The notes under the pieces were generated by a model that made no database searches, was not told the origin of the DNA, and saw only the letters and a list, made by a program, of their open reading frames with translations. The position numbers were made by a program, and so were the translations under genes. A stretch of DNA of 64,000 nt from Caballeronia fortuita (GTDB lineage: Bacteria > Pseudomonadota > Gammaproteobacteria > Burkholderiales > Burkholderiaceae): NCBI RefSeq assembly GCF_001544835.2, contig NZ_FCNX02000015.1:62001-126000 (forward strand), in the 5' to 3' direction. The stretch's first letter is position 1, and each line of letters starts with the position of its first letter. Of the stretch, positions 8,134 to 16,406 are shown piece after piece.

Positions 8134-8463
8134 TCAGACGCGATAGAACTCGATGTCCTGGCCGGCGTGCACCGCGCGCTTGAGCCACTCGGGCATGTCG
8201 CCGATGCCGTCCCACGTGTCGCCGCTCGCGTTTCGGAATATCGGCACGCCGATATCCGCCGCATGCGGCAGCAAGGGCAATTGCGGCATCGGCCGCTTTG
8301 CCTTGGGTGCGCCATGAGCCCCGTTGGTCTTGGTGAAGGAGGGCGGTGGATTCACCACCGGCGCTTCGGCCAATGCTTCGGCCAACGCGGTCTCCGTAAT
8401 GCCGAACTCAGCCATTCGGCTGCGCAAATACGCAATGATGCTGTCTCGCTTTCTTTCGTCCAC
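8134..8463 (-). CDS. H-NS-like nucleoid-associated small protein
   Basis: A 109-residue protein with a GTG start preceded by CAGGAAAG. Residues 1-33 are a helical dimerisation-like segment (RDSIIAYLRSRMAEFGITET). A proline-rich linker follows, and residues 75-109 resemble the H-NS C-terminal DNA-binding fold (FRNASGDTWDGIGDMPEWLK against the usual W-G-x-G-x-x-P-x-WL pattern). The basic (Q/R)GR loop that inserts into AT-rich minor grooves is replaced by GIGD, so DNA binding may be weak or altered. Stand-alone gene; a role in silencing is family knowledge, not shown here. Confidence 0.65.
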   Translation of the reverse strand: MDERKRDSIIAYLRSRMAEFGITETALAEALAEAPVVNPPPSFTKTNGAHGAPKAKRPMPQLPLLPHAADIGVPIFRNASGDTWDGIGDMPEWLKRAVHAGQDIEFYRV

Positions 8464-8832
8464 GGCTTTCCTGATTCAGCTTTTTGATTTTCAAAGGACG
8501 AACCGAAACCCCGCGCGGACCGGGGCGGCTCGATGACTTGAATATATGTGTTTTACGAAGCGTGACGCAGCACATGCCTCGCGTCAATTAGTGTATTTAC
8601 CGCACGCCTATTAACTCGCCCGGTGACTTTGCCTTAATGCAGGGCAGTGCCACGATTGCGAACGTTCGCCCGCCCGAGCATCGCCGTGACGGACGCGCGA
8701 CAGGGAAAGCGCACGGGAAGTCACGTAGGGGAGCCACGAACCGATGGCGAAGCCCGCGCCACCGATGACCCTTGGTGGGCGAAACCTCACATAACACTAT
8801 TGTATGCTGCTTAGGGCCGCGATTAAAACGTT
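8464..8832. other. 369-base AT-richer intergenic stretch
   Basis: Between the H-NS-like gene and a small conserved ORF. It contains AT-rich patches near 8540-8560 and 8595-8620. A possible 66-codon minus-strand frame (8597-8797) has no start signal or recognisable similarity. No RNA gene was recognised. Confidence 0.45.
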
Positions 8833-8836
8833 TTAA
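8823..8836. promoter_or_regulatory. Perfect 14-bp palindrome TTAAAACGTTTTAA
   Basis: A perfect palindrome with a central CG, overlapping the last codons and stop of the small minus-strand ORF. It resembles LacI-family operators in having a CG centre and AT flanks. No LacI gene is in the window, so the partner is unknown; part of a 3' structure is the alternative. Confidence 0.3.
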
Positions 8837-9084
8837 CGACTGTGTTGTTCCCCCGGTAATTCGGCACCATGCGCGCGAATGGCGGCGATCAGTTCCGCGG
8901 GCGTAATTTCATAACGCACTTCGCGGTGAATGCCGGGTTTGCGCTCGTCGATTTCAATCAGCAGTACGGCCTTGCCGTCCGCTGCCGGTTCGAGGCGCAG
9001 CGAACGCACTTCCTGTCCGCTGGCATCGTCGTATTCAGTCAGGAGCGTCATGGCGCCAGTAGCGGCGCTTCTCGGCATCGACAT
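8833..9084 (-). CDS. Small conserved hypothetical protein
   Basis: The ATG at 9084 is preceded by GGGAGGAAGA, a strong ribosome site, giving 83 residues; a second ATG two codons in is possible. The sequence is a compact alpha/beta-looking domain (LTEYDDASGQEVRSLRLEPA, VLLIEIDERKPG, YEITPAELIAAIRAHG) without signal peptide or membrane segment. I do not recognise the family. The strong ribosome site and balanced composition support a real gene. Confidence 0.6.
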   Translation of the reverse strand: MSMPRSAATGAMTLLTEYDDASGQEVRSLRLEPAADGKAVLLIEIDERKPGIHREVRYEITPAELIAAIRAHGAELPGEQHSR

Positions 9085-9305
9085 TCTTCCTCCCGTCTTG
9101 CGACGTCGTTGTTGTTGTGTCGCCGCGCCGGTCACCGGCGTGCACGAATATCGGGCACGCGCTGCGGAGTCTCGGCTTGGCGGATGAAGCGGACGCGAAG
9201 GGCGGCACGGCCTGCGCCGCCCTCCGGTATCCCATTATTGCCTGTCAAAAGCGCGCGCGTCCAGCGCGAGCCCGCCAAAGCCTTGCGACCCCTAATTTTT
9301 TCGCT

Positions 9306-10301
9306 TCAGTTGGCCGCTCCGATTGCGTCCCGCGCCTGGCTCGTGAGCTCGAACGAGCGCAGACGCGCCTTATGATCGAAGATCTGCGCAGTGACGATGA
9401 GTTCGTCCGCCTGCGTCTGGTCGATCACCGAGCGCAGGCCCGCCTCGACATCGGCGGGGGCGCCTACGACCGAGCACGCGAGCGAGCGCTCGACGCCCGC
9501 GCGTTCGGCCTCGTTCCACGCGATCGATTCGACCGGCGGCGGCAACTGGCCCGGCGTGCCACGTCGCAGATTGATGAACTGCTGTTGCAGCGATGTGAAA
9601 TGAAAGCGCGCTTCCTCGACGGTATCGGCGGCGAAGACATTCACGCCGACCATTGCGTAGGGCTTTTGCAGCGTCGCGGACGGGCGGAACTGCTTGCGAT
9701 ACACCTCGAGCGCCGTCAGCAGATAATCTGGCGCGAAATGCGACGCGAACGCGAACGGCAGCCCGAGCGCGGCCGCGAGTTGCGCCGAGAACAACGATGA
9801 GCCGAGCAGCCAGATCGGCACGTGCAACCCGGCGCCGGGCACGGCGCGCACGCGCTGGCCTTCGACGGGATCGGCGAAATAGCGTTGCAGTTCGACGACA
9901 TCGTCGGGGAACGATTCGGCGCTGCCGTTCATGTCGCGCCGCAGCGCCCGCGCGGTGGTCTGATCGGTGCCGGGTGCGCGTCCGAGTCCGAGGTCGATGC
10001 GCCCTGGAAACAGCGACGCGAGCGTACCGAACTGCTCGGCGATCACGAGCGGCGCGTGATTGGGCAGCATCACGCCGCCCGAACCGACGCGGATCGTCTT
10101 CGTGCCCGCCGCGATATGGCCGATCACGACGGCGGTCGCCGCGCTGGCGATGCCCGTCATGTTGTGATGCTCGGCGAGCCAGTAGCGCCGATAACCCCAG
10201 CGCTCGGCGTGCTGGGCGAGATCGAGCGAATGGGCGAAAGCGTCGGCGGGCGTCGAGCCGAGCGGAACCGGAGAAAGGTCGAGTAGCGAGAAGGGGATCA
10301 T
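9306..10301 (-). CDS. LLM-class flavin-dependent oxidoreductase
   Basis: A 331-residue bacterial-luciferase-like (PF00296) monooxygenase. From the ATG at 10301: IPFSLLDLSPVPLG, RYWLAEHHNMTGIASAAT near residue 45, IRVGSGGVMLPNHAPLVIAE, and FPGRIDLGLGRAPGTD. These segments are typical of the E. coli YhbW / MsnO8 subgroup. The enzyme would use reduced FMN and oxygen in the cytoplasm; its substrate cannot be told. It lies 118 bases after the PhnD-like gene on the same strand. Confidence 0.88.
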   Translation of the reverse strand: MIPFSLLDLSPVPLGSTPADAFAHSLDLAQHAERWGYRRYWLAEHHNMTGIASAATAVVIGHIAAGTKTIRVGSGGVMLPNHAPLVIAEQFGTLASLFPGRIDLGLGRAPGTDQTTARALRRDMNGSAESFPDDVVELQRYFADPVEGQRVRAVPGAGLHVPIWLLGSSLFSAQLAAALGLPFAFASHFAPDYLLTALEVYRKQFRPSATLQKPYAMVGVNVFAADTVEEARFHFTSLQQQFINLRRGTPGQLPPPVESIAWNEAERAGVERSLACSVVGAPADVEAGLRSVIDQTQADELIVTAQIFDHKARLRSFELTSQARDAIGAAN

Positions 10302-10419
10302 TGCGGCTTTCCGAAAGCGCGCCCGATCGCGATGCCTGCGCACCGCGCCGCTGGCGCGCGCTAAAAAACCAATTGTGCCGAAACTCCGCGCTTTCTGCCG
10401 GAAGGCCCTGCGCGGCGGA

Positions 10420-11232
10420 TCAGGCGAGGCGGGGATAGCCGCGCGCGATGGCGTCGCGTTCGTAGTCGAGAATTGGCGCGTAGTCCGCCTGTGTGCGCCT
10501 CACGACGCCCTTCAAGCGCAGTCGCGCGGCAAGGGCCGGGTCGCGAACGAGCGCGGCGGCGAGCGCGTCAAATAGTATGTCGATGCCCGTTTGCGGCACG
10601 CGCATCGATGCGATGAAGGGCAATGCGCTCGCGCTAGCGGTCGTGCCGAGTATGCGGATGCCATCAGTCAGCGCCGGTTCGTGCGACCGCGCGAAGGCGA
10701 ACGTGACGCAATCGATCGCGGCAATATCGGCGTGCGATTCGGAAATTGCAGCAAGCGACGCCAGATGTGCGCCGGTTTTCGTCACCGAGGCGAAGAAGCG
10801 CCCATCGCGCGCGAACGGCGCCACGGCGTGCCGGAAGAGGTTCATGCCGCTGTTGGAATCGTCGTCGTTATAGGCCGCGCGCAGGTTCCGGCAATCTTCG
10901 ATCGAGCGCGCATCCACATGCGCCCCGGCGACGATCACGCTGCGATACGCGCCGGGTTCGCAGCCGGGCGCATCGAAATCGGGCGCGCCGACGATCTGCA
11001 CGCGACCCGCGAGTGCTTTGACGAGCGGATAGCCGCAGGTTTGCGACAGCAGCACGTCGTCGCGCAGCCAGAACGCGGTGAGGTCCGGGCCGGGATCGAC
11101 GATATCCAGCGTATCGCCGCGCGCGTCGAGCCACGGCGCGAGATCTTCGCGGACGCGCGCGAGCAGCGTGCGCCAGTCGGCGGCGAGTTCGGGCGCGACG
11201 TTGTACATAGGCAGGGCGGCGATCCAGTGCAT
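10420..11232 (-). CDS. PhnD-like substrate-binding-fold protein without signal peptide
   Basis: 270 residues from the ATG at 11232 (MHWIAALPMYNVAPEL). Features of the phosphate/phosphonate binding family (PF12974) are LLSQTCGYPLVKAL near residue 60, AYNDDDSNSGMNLFRHAV near residue 135 and IDCVTFAFARSHEP near residue 190. Unlike transport receptors it has no N-terminal signal peptide, so it may be cytoplasmic. No ABC ATPase or permease lies beside it. It follows the desaturase gene by 25 bases and may be co-transcribed with it. Confidence 0.75.
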   Translation of the reverse strand: MHWIAALPMYNVAPELAADWRTLLARVREDLAPWLDARGDTLDIVDPGPDLTAFWLRDDVLLSQTCGYPLVKALAGRVQIVGAPDFDAPGCEPGAYRSVIVAGAHVDARSIEDCRNLRAAYNDDDSNSGMNLFRHAVAPFARDGRFFASVTKTGAHLASLAAISESHADIAAIDCVTFAFARSHEPALTDGIRILGTTASASALPFIASMRVPQTGIDILFDALAAALVRDPALAARLRLKGVVRRTQADYAPILDYERDAIARGYPRLA

Positions 11233-11257
11233 GACGCGAATCCTACCGTGCGGCGCG

Positions 11258-12265
11258 TCAGCTCGCGAGGCTCGCGGTATCGGCGCTGCGTGCGGGCCGC
11301 GCTCGTCCGGCTGCCGCCTGGGGAGCGGCGAGCGGATGCACCGGTTGCGCCGCCCGCGCGAACGCATGGCGAAGCGCCCATTCGCCGTATCCCCTGACGA
11401 TGAAACCGCCGTTACTCGCCCGATAGGCATCGCGGCGGCGCGCATAGACGTTGCCGAGCGCGAACCACGGCACGCCGGGCAGATCGTGATGCACGGCGTG
11501 GAAGTTGTTGTTGAGAAAGAGCAGACGCCACGGCCACGCGGCTTCGTTGACGACCGTGCGTTCGCTTTCCCGTTCCGCCGCGCGATGCTCCTGGAACGAG
11601 CGCACCGAGGCGAGCGCGAGCGCCGCATAACCGACGCCGAACACGAACGCGCGCCACGGAATGCCGCATCGCGTTTCGAGCCAGCTCGCCAGCGCGACGA
11701 GCGACGCGAGGTGCGCCGCCCAACTCGCGACGATCCGCCAGCGCCGCTCGACGAGCGCCTGCGCCGCCTCGCGCCACGACGCCGCGATCGAAAACCACGG
11801 ACCGACGAGCATGCGCCCGACGAAAGTATTGCGCGCGGCGAGCGCGGCGCGCAGCACGGGACCCGCGCTCGCCCACTGTTCAGGGCTGACGTAGTAGCTT
11901 TCGGGGTCGCGGTCCGGCTCGGTCAGATGGGCGTCGTCGTGATGACGCAGATGCGATTCGCGATACACCGCGTACGGAAACCACACCGCGAGCGGCGCAA
12001 CGCCGATGAGCATGTTGACGAGCGGCCAGCGCGTCGGGTGGCCGTGCATCAATTCGTGCTGCAGCGACATGTACCAGCACGACAGCACCGCGAGCAGCGC
12101 GACGGCGGGAACGAGCCCGATCGCGCGCGCGTTGAGCGCCACGCCGAACCATCCGCCGTAGATCGCGACGATGACCGCCCACGTCGGCCATTCGCTGCGC
12201 CAGCGCCAGCTCGTGCGCTGGCTTTGGAGTTCCTGGCGTTGGGCGTCGTCGAGATAGCGGGGCAT
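11258..12265 (-). CDS. Membrane fatty acid desaturase
   Basis: 335 residues from the ATG at 12265; the frame is open to 12325 but the extra residues are low-complexity. It has the three histidine clusters of the FA_desaturase family: HELMHGH near residue 70, HLRHHDDAH near residue 105 and HAVHH near residue 255, plus several hydrophobic segments (WAVIVAIYGGWFGVAL and later). These clusters bind the di-iron centre that inserts double bonds in acyl chains at the inner membrane. The C-terminal 25 residues are alanine/arginine-rich. Confidence 0.85.
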   Translation of the reverse strand: MPRYLDDAQRQELQSQRTSWRWRSEWPTWAVIVAIYGGWFGVALNARAIGLVPAVALLAVLSCWYMSLQHELMHGHPTRWPLVNMLIGVAPLAVWFPYAVYRESHLRHHDDAHLTEPDRDPESYYVSPEQWASAGPVLRAALAARNTFVGRMLVGPWFSIAASWREAAQALVERRWRIVASWAAHLASLVALASWLETRCGIPWRAFVFGVGYAALALASVRSFQEHRAAERESERTVVNEAAWPWRLLFLNNNFHAVHHDLPGVPWFALGNVYARRRDAYRASNGGFIVRGYGEWALRHAFARAAQPVHPLAAPQAAAGRARPARSADTASLAS

Positions 12266-12432
12266 GGCGGGCGTCGGGAAAGGCGAAGCGCCATCGTAGC
12301 GGCGCGGGTCGGCGGCCCCAACCAACGAATCCGGCTAAGGATTTCGCGCACAGCGCAATAAGCATCCGAATATTGGCCGTGCGCGCACGCACGGTATGCT
12401 TTGTCCCTTCATCACCGCATGCGCGTGCGCCC

Positions 12433-13512
12433 ATGTCCGAACCGATCGAGCCCGTTTCCGCGCCCCAATCAACGAGACAGCCGGCGCTTCGCATCCTGCC
12501 GCGCAAGTCGGCGCGTCTCATCGCCGGGCTGATCGCGTTCAACGTGCTCGCGTGGCTCTGGGCGCTCGTCGCGTTCCGTCACTACCCGCTGCTGCTCGGC
12601 ACATCGCTGCTCGCGTATTCGCTCGGCTTGCGTCACGCGGTCGATGCCGACCATATCGCCGCCATCGACAACGTCACGCGCAAGCTGATGCACGAAGGCA
12701 AGCGCCCGCTCTTCGCCGGTTTCTTCTTCTCGCTCGGACATTCGACGATCGTCGTCGCGGCGAGCGCGCTCATCGCCGCAACCGCGATGGCCGTGCAGGG
12801 CCGATTCGCCGGGTTCCGCGAGATCGGCGGAATCATCGGGACGTCGGTGTCGTCGCTCTTCCTGTTCGCGATCGCGGCGATGAACCTCTTCGTGCTGCGC
12901 GGCGTGTGGCGCGCCTTCAGACGCGTGCGGCGCGGGGAAATCTGCCGCGACGAAGACATCGACATGCTCGCGGTCGGCGGCGGCCCGCTCGCGCGCATCG
13001 CGCGGCCGCTCTTCAGGCTGATCGGCAAGAGCTGGCACATGTATCCGCTCGGCTTTCTGTTCGGCCTCGGCTTCGATACCGCGACGGAAATCGGGCTGAT
13101 GGGCATCGCCGCGGCGGAAGCGGCGCGCGGCGTGCCGATCTGGTCGATCCTCGCGTTTCCAGTGCTGTTCACGGCGGGCATGTCGCTCATCGATACCGCA
13201 GACAGCCTGCTGATGACGGGCGCCTACGGCTGGGCGTTCATGAAGCCGGTCCGCAAGCTCTACTACAACCTCACGGTCACGCTCGTGTCGGTGCTGATCG
13301 CGGTGCTCGTCGGCGGCATCGAGGCGCTCGGATTGATCGCGGAACGGCTGCAACTGAAGGGCGGGCTATGGGACGTGGCCGCGTCGCTCTCGGAGCACTT
13401 CGGGATGCTCGGCTACGCGATCGTCGGCGTCTTCGCGGCGTGCTGGATCGTCTCCGCGCTCATCTACAAGTGGCGCGGTTATGAATCGCTCGATGGCGGC
13501 ATCGCGCGATAA
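12433..13512 (+). CDS. hoxN: NiCoT-family nickel/cobalt transporter
   Basis: A 359-residue protein with about eight membrane segments and the family signature HAVDADHIAAIDN in helix II (residues about 70-82). Further marks are FFFSLGHSTIVV and LGFDTATEIGLMGIAA near residue 215. HoxN/NixA proteins import Ni2+ (and Co2+) for urease, hydrogenase or cobalamin enzymes; none of those are adjacent, so the metal is undecided. The start MSEPIEP at 12433 lies just after a divergent promoter region shared with the desaturase. No cobalamin riboswitch was recognised upstream. Confidence 0.85.
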   Translation: MSEPIEPVSAPQSTRQPALRILPRKSARLIAGLIAFNVLAWLWALVAFRHYPLLLGTSLLAYSLGLRHAVDADHIAAIDNVTRKLMHEGKRPLFAGFFFSLGHSTIVVAASALIAATAMAVQGRFAGFREIGGIIGTSVSSLFLFAIAAMNLFVLRGVWRAFRRVRRGEICRDEDIDMLAVGGGPLARIARPLFRLIGKSWHMYPLGFLFGLGFDTATEIGLMGIAAAEAARGVPIWSILAFPVLFTAGMSLIDTADSLLMTGAYGWAFMKPVRKLYYNLTVTLVSVLIAVLVGGIEALGLIAERLQLKGGLWDVAASLSEHFGMLGYAIVGVFAACWIVSALIYKWRGYESLDGGIAR

Positions 13513-13595
13513 CGCTTTGGGCATTCTTCCTGCTTCGTGGATGCGCCAGCCGCTCATCCACGTGCCGTATCGAGCGGCGTACAGGGAGAAAAAAC

Positions 13596-14453
13596 ATGAA
13601 CGACCCGCAAGCCGGGGCGGAGTCGCCGCACCTCGATAGCGCCGAACAGGAACAGGCCGCCGAACATACCGCGCCGCATCCGCTCGTCATCCACGAGATC
13701 GTGCGCGAGGAAGGCGAAGTCGCGATGGAGCGCACCTTCGCCGCGCTGATGTGGTCCGCGCTCGCCGCCGGTCTCTCGATGGGCTTCTCCTTTCTCGTCC
13801 AGGCGATTCTCGAAAGCGCGCTGCCGAAGACGCACTGGAGCGGCCTCGTGTCGAGTTTCGGCTATACGATCGGCTTCGTCTTCGTGATTCTGGGGCGCCA
13901 GCAGCTTTTCACCGAAAGCACGCTGACGGCGGTGCTGCCCGTGCTCACGCGCCGCGATCTCTCGACATTGTTCAAGGCGCTGCGGCTGTGGGCGATCGTG
14001 CTGTTCTTCAATCTCGTCGGCACGGCGATCTTCGCGGGGATCCTGCAGATTCGCGGCGTATTCTCGCCGGATGTGATCGAGGCGCTCGCCAACATCGCGA
14101 AGATGCCGCTGTCGGCCGAGTTCGGCGTGACCGTCGTGCGCGGCGTGTTTTCCGGCTGGCTCATCGCGCTGATGGTGTGGCTTCTGCCGAGCGCGAGCTC
14201 GGCGCGCTTGCTGACCATCTTGCTCGTGACCTGGACCGTCGCCGTGAGCAAGCTGACGCACGTGATCGCGGGATCCGTCGAAGCGGCGTATGCGGTGATG
14301 ACCGGCGCCGCGAACCTCTCCGACTACTTCTTCGTGTTCCTCGTGCCGACGTTCATCGGCAACGTGATCGGCGGTGTCTCGCTCGTCGCGATCGTCAATC
14401 ACGCGGCCATCGCGCCGGAGATCACCGACGCAACACCCAAGCGCGAAGAGTGA
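13596..14453 (+). CDS. Formate/nitrite transporter (FNT) family channel, YfdC-like
   Basis: 285 residues. A hydrophilic N-terminal 45 residues precedes six membrane segments, with FLVQAILESALPKTHWSGLV, FGYTIGFVFVILGRQQLFTEST near residue 90 and LVPTFIGNVIGGVSLVAIVNH near residue 250, as in the FNT fold. The long polar N-terminus and the GRQQLFTEST segment are typical of the YfdC branch, whose substrate is not established. A good AGGGAG ribosome site precedes the ATG. It lies 83 bases after hoxN on the same strand. Confidence 0.85.
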   Translation: MNDPQAGAESPHLDSAEQEQAAEHTAPHPLVIHEIVREEGEVAMERTFAALMWSALAAGLSMGFSFLVQAILESALPKTHWSGLVSSFGYTIGFVFVILGRQQLFTESTLTAVLPVLTRRDLSTLFKALRLWAIVLFFNLVGTAIFAGILQIRGVFSPDVIEALANIAKMPLSAEFGVTVVRGVFSGWLIALMVWLLPSASSARLLTILLVTWTVAVSKLTHVIAGSVEAAYAVMTGAANLSDYFFVFLVPTFIGNVIGGVSLVAIVNHAAIAPEITDATPKREE

Positions 14454-14466
14454 GCGCGGCCGCGCA

Positions 14467-14811
14467 TCATTTGTTGTTGCCCGCGCCGGTGCCGTATAAG
14501 CCGTTGTTGAAGCCGCCGCTGCCGTCAGACTTGTGATTCTTGTCCGCCTTGGCGGTGCGGCCCTGCGCCGCGTCCTTCGATTGCGGCTTCTGCGATTCGA
14601 CCAGCGGCGAGCCGGATGGATTCTCGCGCGAACTCGAATCCGACTGGCGGTTCTCCTGACGCTCGGAGCCGCCGCCATTCGTGATTTGCGCGACGCCATA
14701 CGTGCTGAACGTCGCGATGAGCCCGGCGACGAGCGCATTGGCAAGCATCGGGAAAGGCCGGCGCGGCGCGCGCGCGGGATCGAATTCTTGAGCGTGACGA
14801 TGAAGAGACAT
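14467..14811 (-). CDS. Small membrane-anchored hypothetical protein
   Basis: 114 residues with one hydrophobic segment (MLANALVAGLIATFSTYGVA, residues about 22-41). A long polar tail follows, rich in Ser, Asn, Gln, Lys and Gly, ending GGFNNGLYGTGAGNNK. The tail is probably disordered and exported. It is convergent with the FNT gene (14 bases apart). I do not recognise a family. Confidence 0.55.
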   Translation of the reverse strand: MSLHRHAQEFDPARAPRRPFPMLANALVAGLIATFSTYGVAQITNGGGSERQENRQSDSSSRENPSGSPLVESQKPQSKDAAQGRTAKADKNHKSDGSGGFNNGLYGTGAGNNK

Positions 14812-15011
14812 GGCGGCTCCCGGCAGGATCGAAAGACTAGCTTTCGAGCATGAACGGTGCCTGCGCGGAGGGGCGAACGCGTTGAACGCGTCGAACGTGC
14901 GCGCGTGCCGTGAATCGCCGGATGTTCGATAGGACGCCGCACGCCCGGCTCATCGAGAGACGCGGGCGTGGGCGAAGGGTCGCGCCGCGGCGCGAGCGGC
15001 GAAAGCGGGGA

Positions 15012-15317
15012 TTAGGCCGCTTTCGCCCAAAGCCTGTTGGTCGACCTTTTACGGCTGCCGGAGCCGTCGCGCGGACCGCTGTCGACCGTATCGAGCGCGA
15101 TGCGCAGCGCTTCGATGCGTTGCTTCTGCGCCGGCACGAGCGCATATCCCTTCGATACGGCGGCAAGACGCTCGCGCCAGTATTCGACGTTGAGCGTGCC
15201 GGAAGATTGCTTGTTCATCGTGCGGAGCTGCGCGAGTGCGCGCTCGATGTGCTGAAGCTCGACGTCCGCCATCGCCGAGGGCAGAAGGCTGCCCTTGGTC
15301 TCGCTTTTTTTCTTCAT
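15012..15317 (-). CDS. Small basic hypothetical protein
   Basis: 101 residues with an ATG preceded by GAGGAAGACCAGAAA. The middle is helical (VELQHIERALAQLRTMNKQS, then YWRERLAAVSKGYALVPAQK). Both ends are basic (MKKKSETKG and RKRSTNRLWAKAA). No signal peptide or membrane segment. Family not recognised; a role in binding nucleic acid is only a guess from charge. Confidence 0.55.
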   Translation of the reverse strand: MKKKSETKGSLLPSAMADVELQHIERALAQLRTMNKQSSGTLNVEYWRERLAAVSKGYALVPAQKQRIEALRIALDTVDSGPRDGSGSRKRSTNRLWAKAA

Positions 15318-15591
15318 TTTCTGGTCTTCCTCTCGGCCATGCGGCGCCTCGTCCAGACATCGGACACACGCGCCGTTCAGGCACCCCGTTCACCCGCGCA
15401 TTTTTTTATAGCTAAGCGGGTGGCCCTTGCTCTTATCTTCGGATGACCGATCGTTGCCCGTCTGAGCGGGCTCGATCGTTAACAAAAATGTACGCAACGC
15501 GAGCCTGCCGGCTCCGTCTGTCATCGCACATTGAGGGGGGGAGGAGTGTGGGGATGGCGACGTTGCGCCGCGCCTGGGCGGCGCGGGGCGC

Positions 15592-15882
15592 TTACGCGTC
15601 GCCGTCTGCGGGCGATTTCGCCGTGCGCTTGCCGCTGCGGCCGATCTGCTCTTCCATCGCGAGATCGAGCTTGCTGACCTTGCGCGGTTTGGCCGGCTCG
15701 CGCGCGTTAACGAACGCGACGAACTCGTCCATCGGCATGGGTTCGGAGATTTTCTTCGAGCCTTCGGGCGAACGCTCGACGAGATAAAAGTAGCCGCCGG
15801 GCATCGAGATGGCCGCGTAATTCGCGTTGCCGCTGCGCGTCTTGAGCCGCTCCACGGCGCTGATGGCTTTGGTCGAGCGCAT
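15592..15882 (-). CDS. Small hypothetical protein
   Basis: 96 residues: an N-terminal beta-rich part (YAAISMPGGYFYLVERSPEG) and a lysine-rich helical C-terminus (KPRKVSKLDLAMEEQIGRSGK). It follows the lipoprotein gene by 12 bases on the same strand, so the two may be co-transcribed. The family is not recognised. Confidence 0.55.
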   Translation of the reverse strand: MRSTKAISAVERLKTRSGNANYAAISMPGGYFYLVERSPEGSKKISEPMPMDEFVAFVNAREPAKPRKVSKLDLAMEEQIGRSGKRTAKSPADGDA

Positions 15883-15894
15883 GTCGCCGCCGGC

Positions 15895-16260
15895 TTATTT
15901 CTGAGGTTCGTCGTGGGCGGTCGAGTCCGCCGGCGCGCACTTCTTGCCCGCGCCTTCGATCCACAGATTCGACGGATGACGCTGCCCCGGATAAAAGCGA
16001 TACGTGGTCTCGCCGTTGTCGTAACGGACCTTGATGACGTTCGAATCGCCGAATTCGAGCATCACACCTTGCGGAATGGACGTCTGCTTGTACTGCGCAT
16101 CGTGCTTTTTCGCCTCGCCGGCGATGCATTGCACGATACCGTTCACCTTGTTTTCCGTCGATGATTTCTCGACTTCGGGCTGCCCCGCATCTTCGTTATG
16201 AAACTGGGCGCAAGCGGCGAAAAGCACAGGGAACGCGAGCGCCGCGGCGAGTTTTTTCAT
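15895..16260 (-). CDS. Small putative lipoprotein
   Basis: 121 residues from the ATG at 16260. The signal MKKLAAALAFPVLFAAC ends in a lipobox-like LFAAC with Cys at position 17, so the mature protein would be lipid-anchored. The mature part has paired cysteines (Cys44 and Cys108 region) and beta strands (GVMLEFGDSNVIKVRYDNGE). A frame extension to 16299 would place residues before the signal and is rejected. Function unknown. Confidence 0.65.
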   Translation of the reverse strand: MKKLAAALAFPVLFAACAQFHNEDAGQPEVEKSSTENKVNGIVQCIAGEAKKHDAQYKQTSIPQGVMLEFGDSNVIKVRYDNGETTYRFYPGQRHPSNLWIEGAGKKCAPADSTAHDEPQK

Positions 16261-16406
16261 GGTCTTTCCCGTTTGATCTCTTGGTGCCGGACACGACATT
16301 AGAGCACACGCCCTTTACAGTCCGGTCAGGTTGGCGGGATGCGTCCGGTCGATGCAGCAAGGCTTGCGCCCGCATGCGCCGCGCTTCATGCGTCGGGCGT
16401 CGGGCG

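Noticed and set aside
8597..8797. Minus-strand 66-codon frame
   Set aside because: No ribosome site, arginine-rich composition and no recognisable similarity.
12330..12432. Cobalamin or nickel riboswitch before hoxN
   Set aside because: The region is too short and lacks a recognisable B12-box or NiCo fold.
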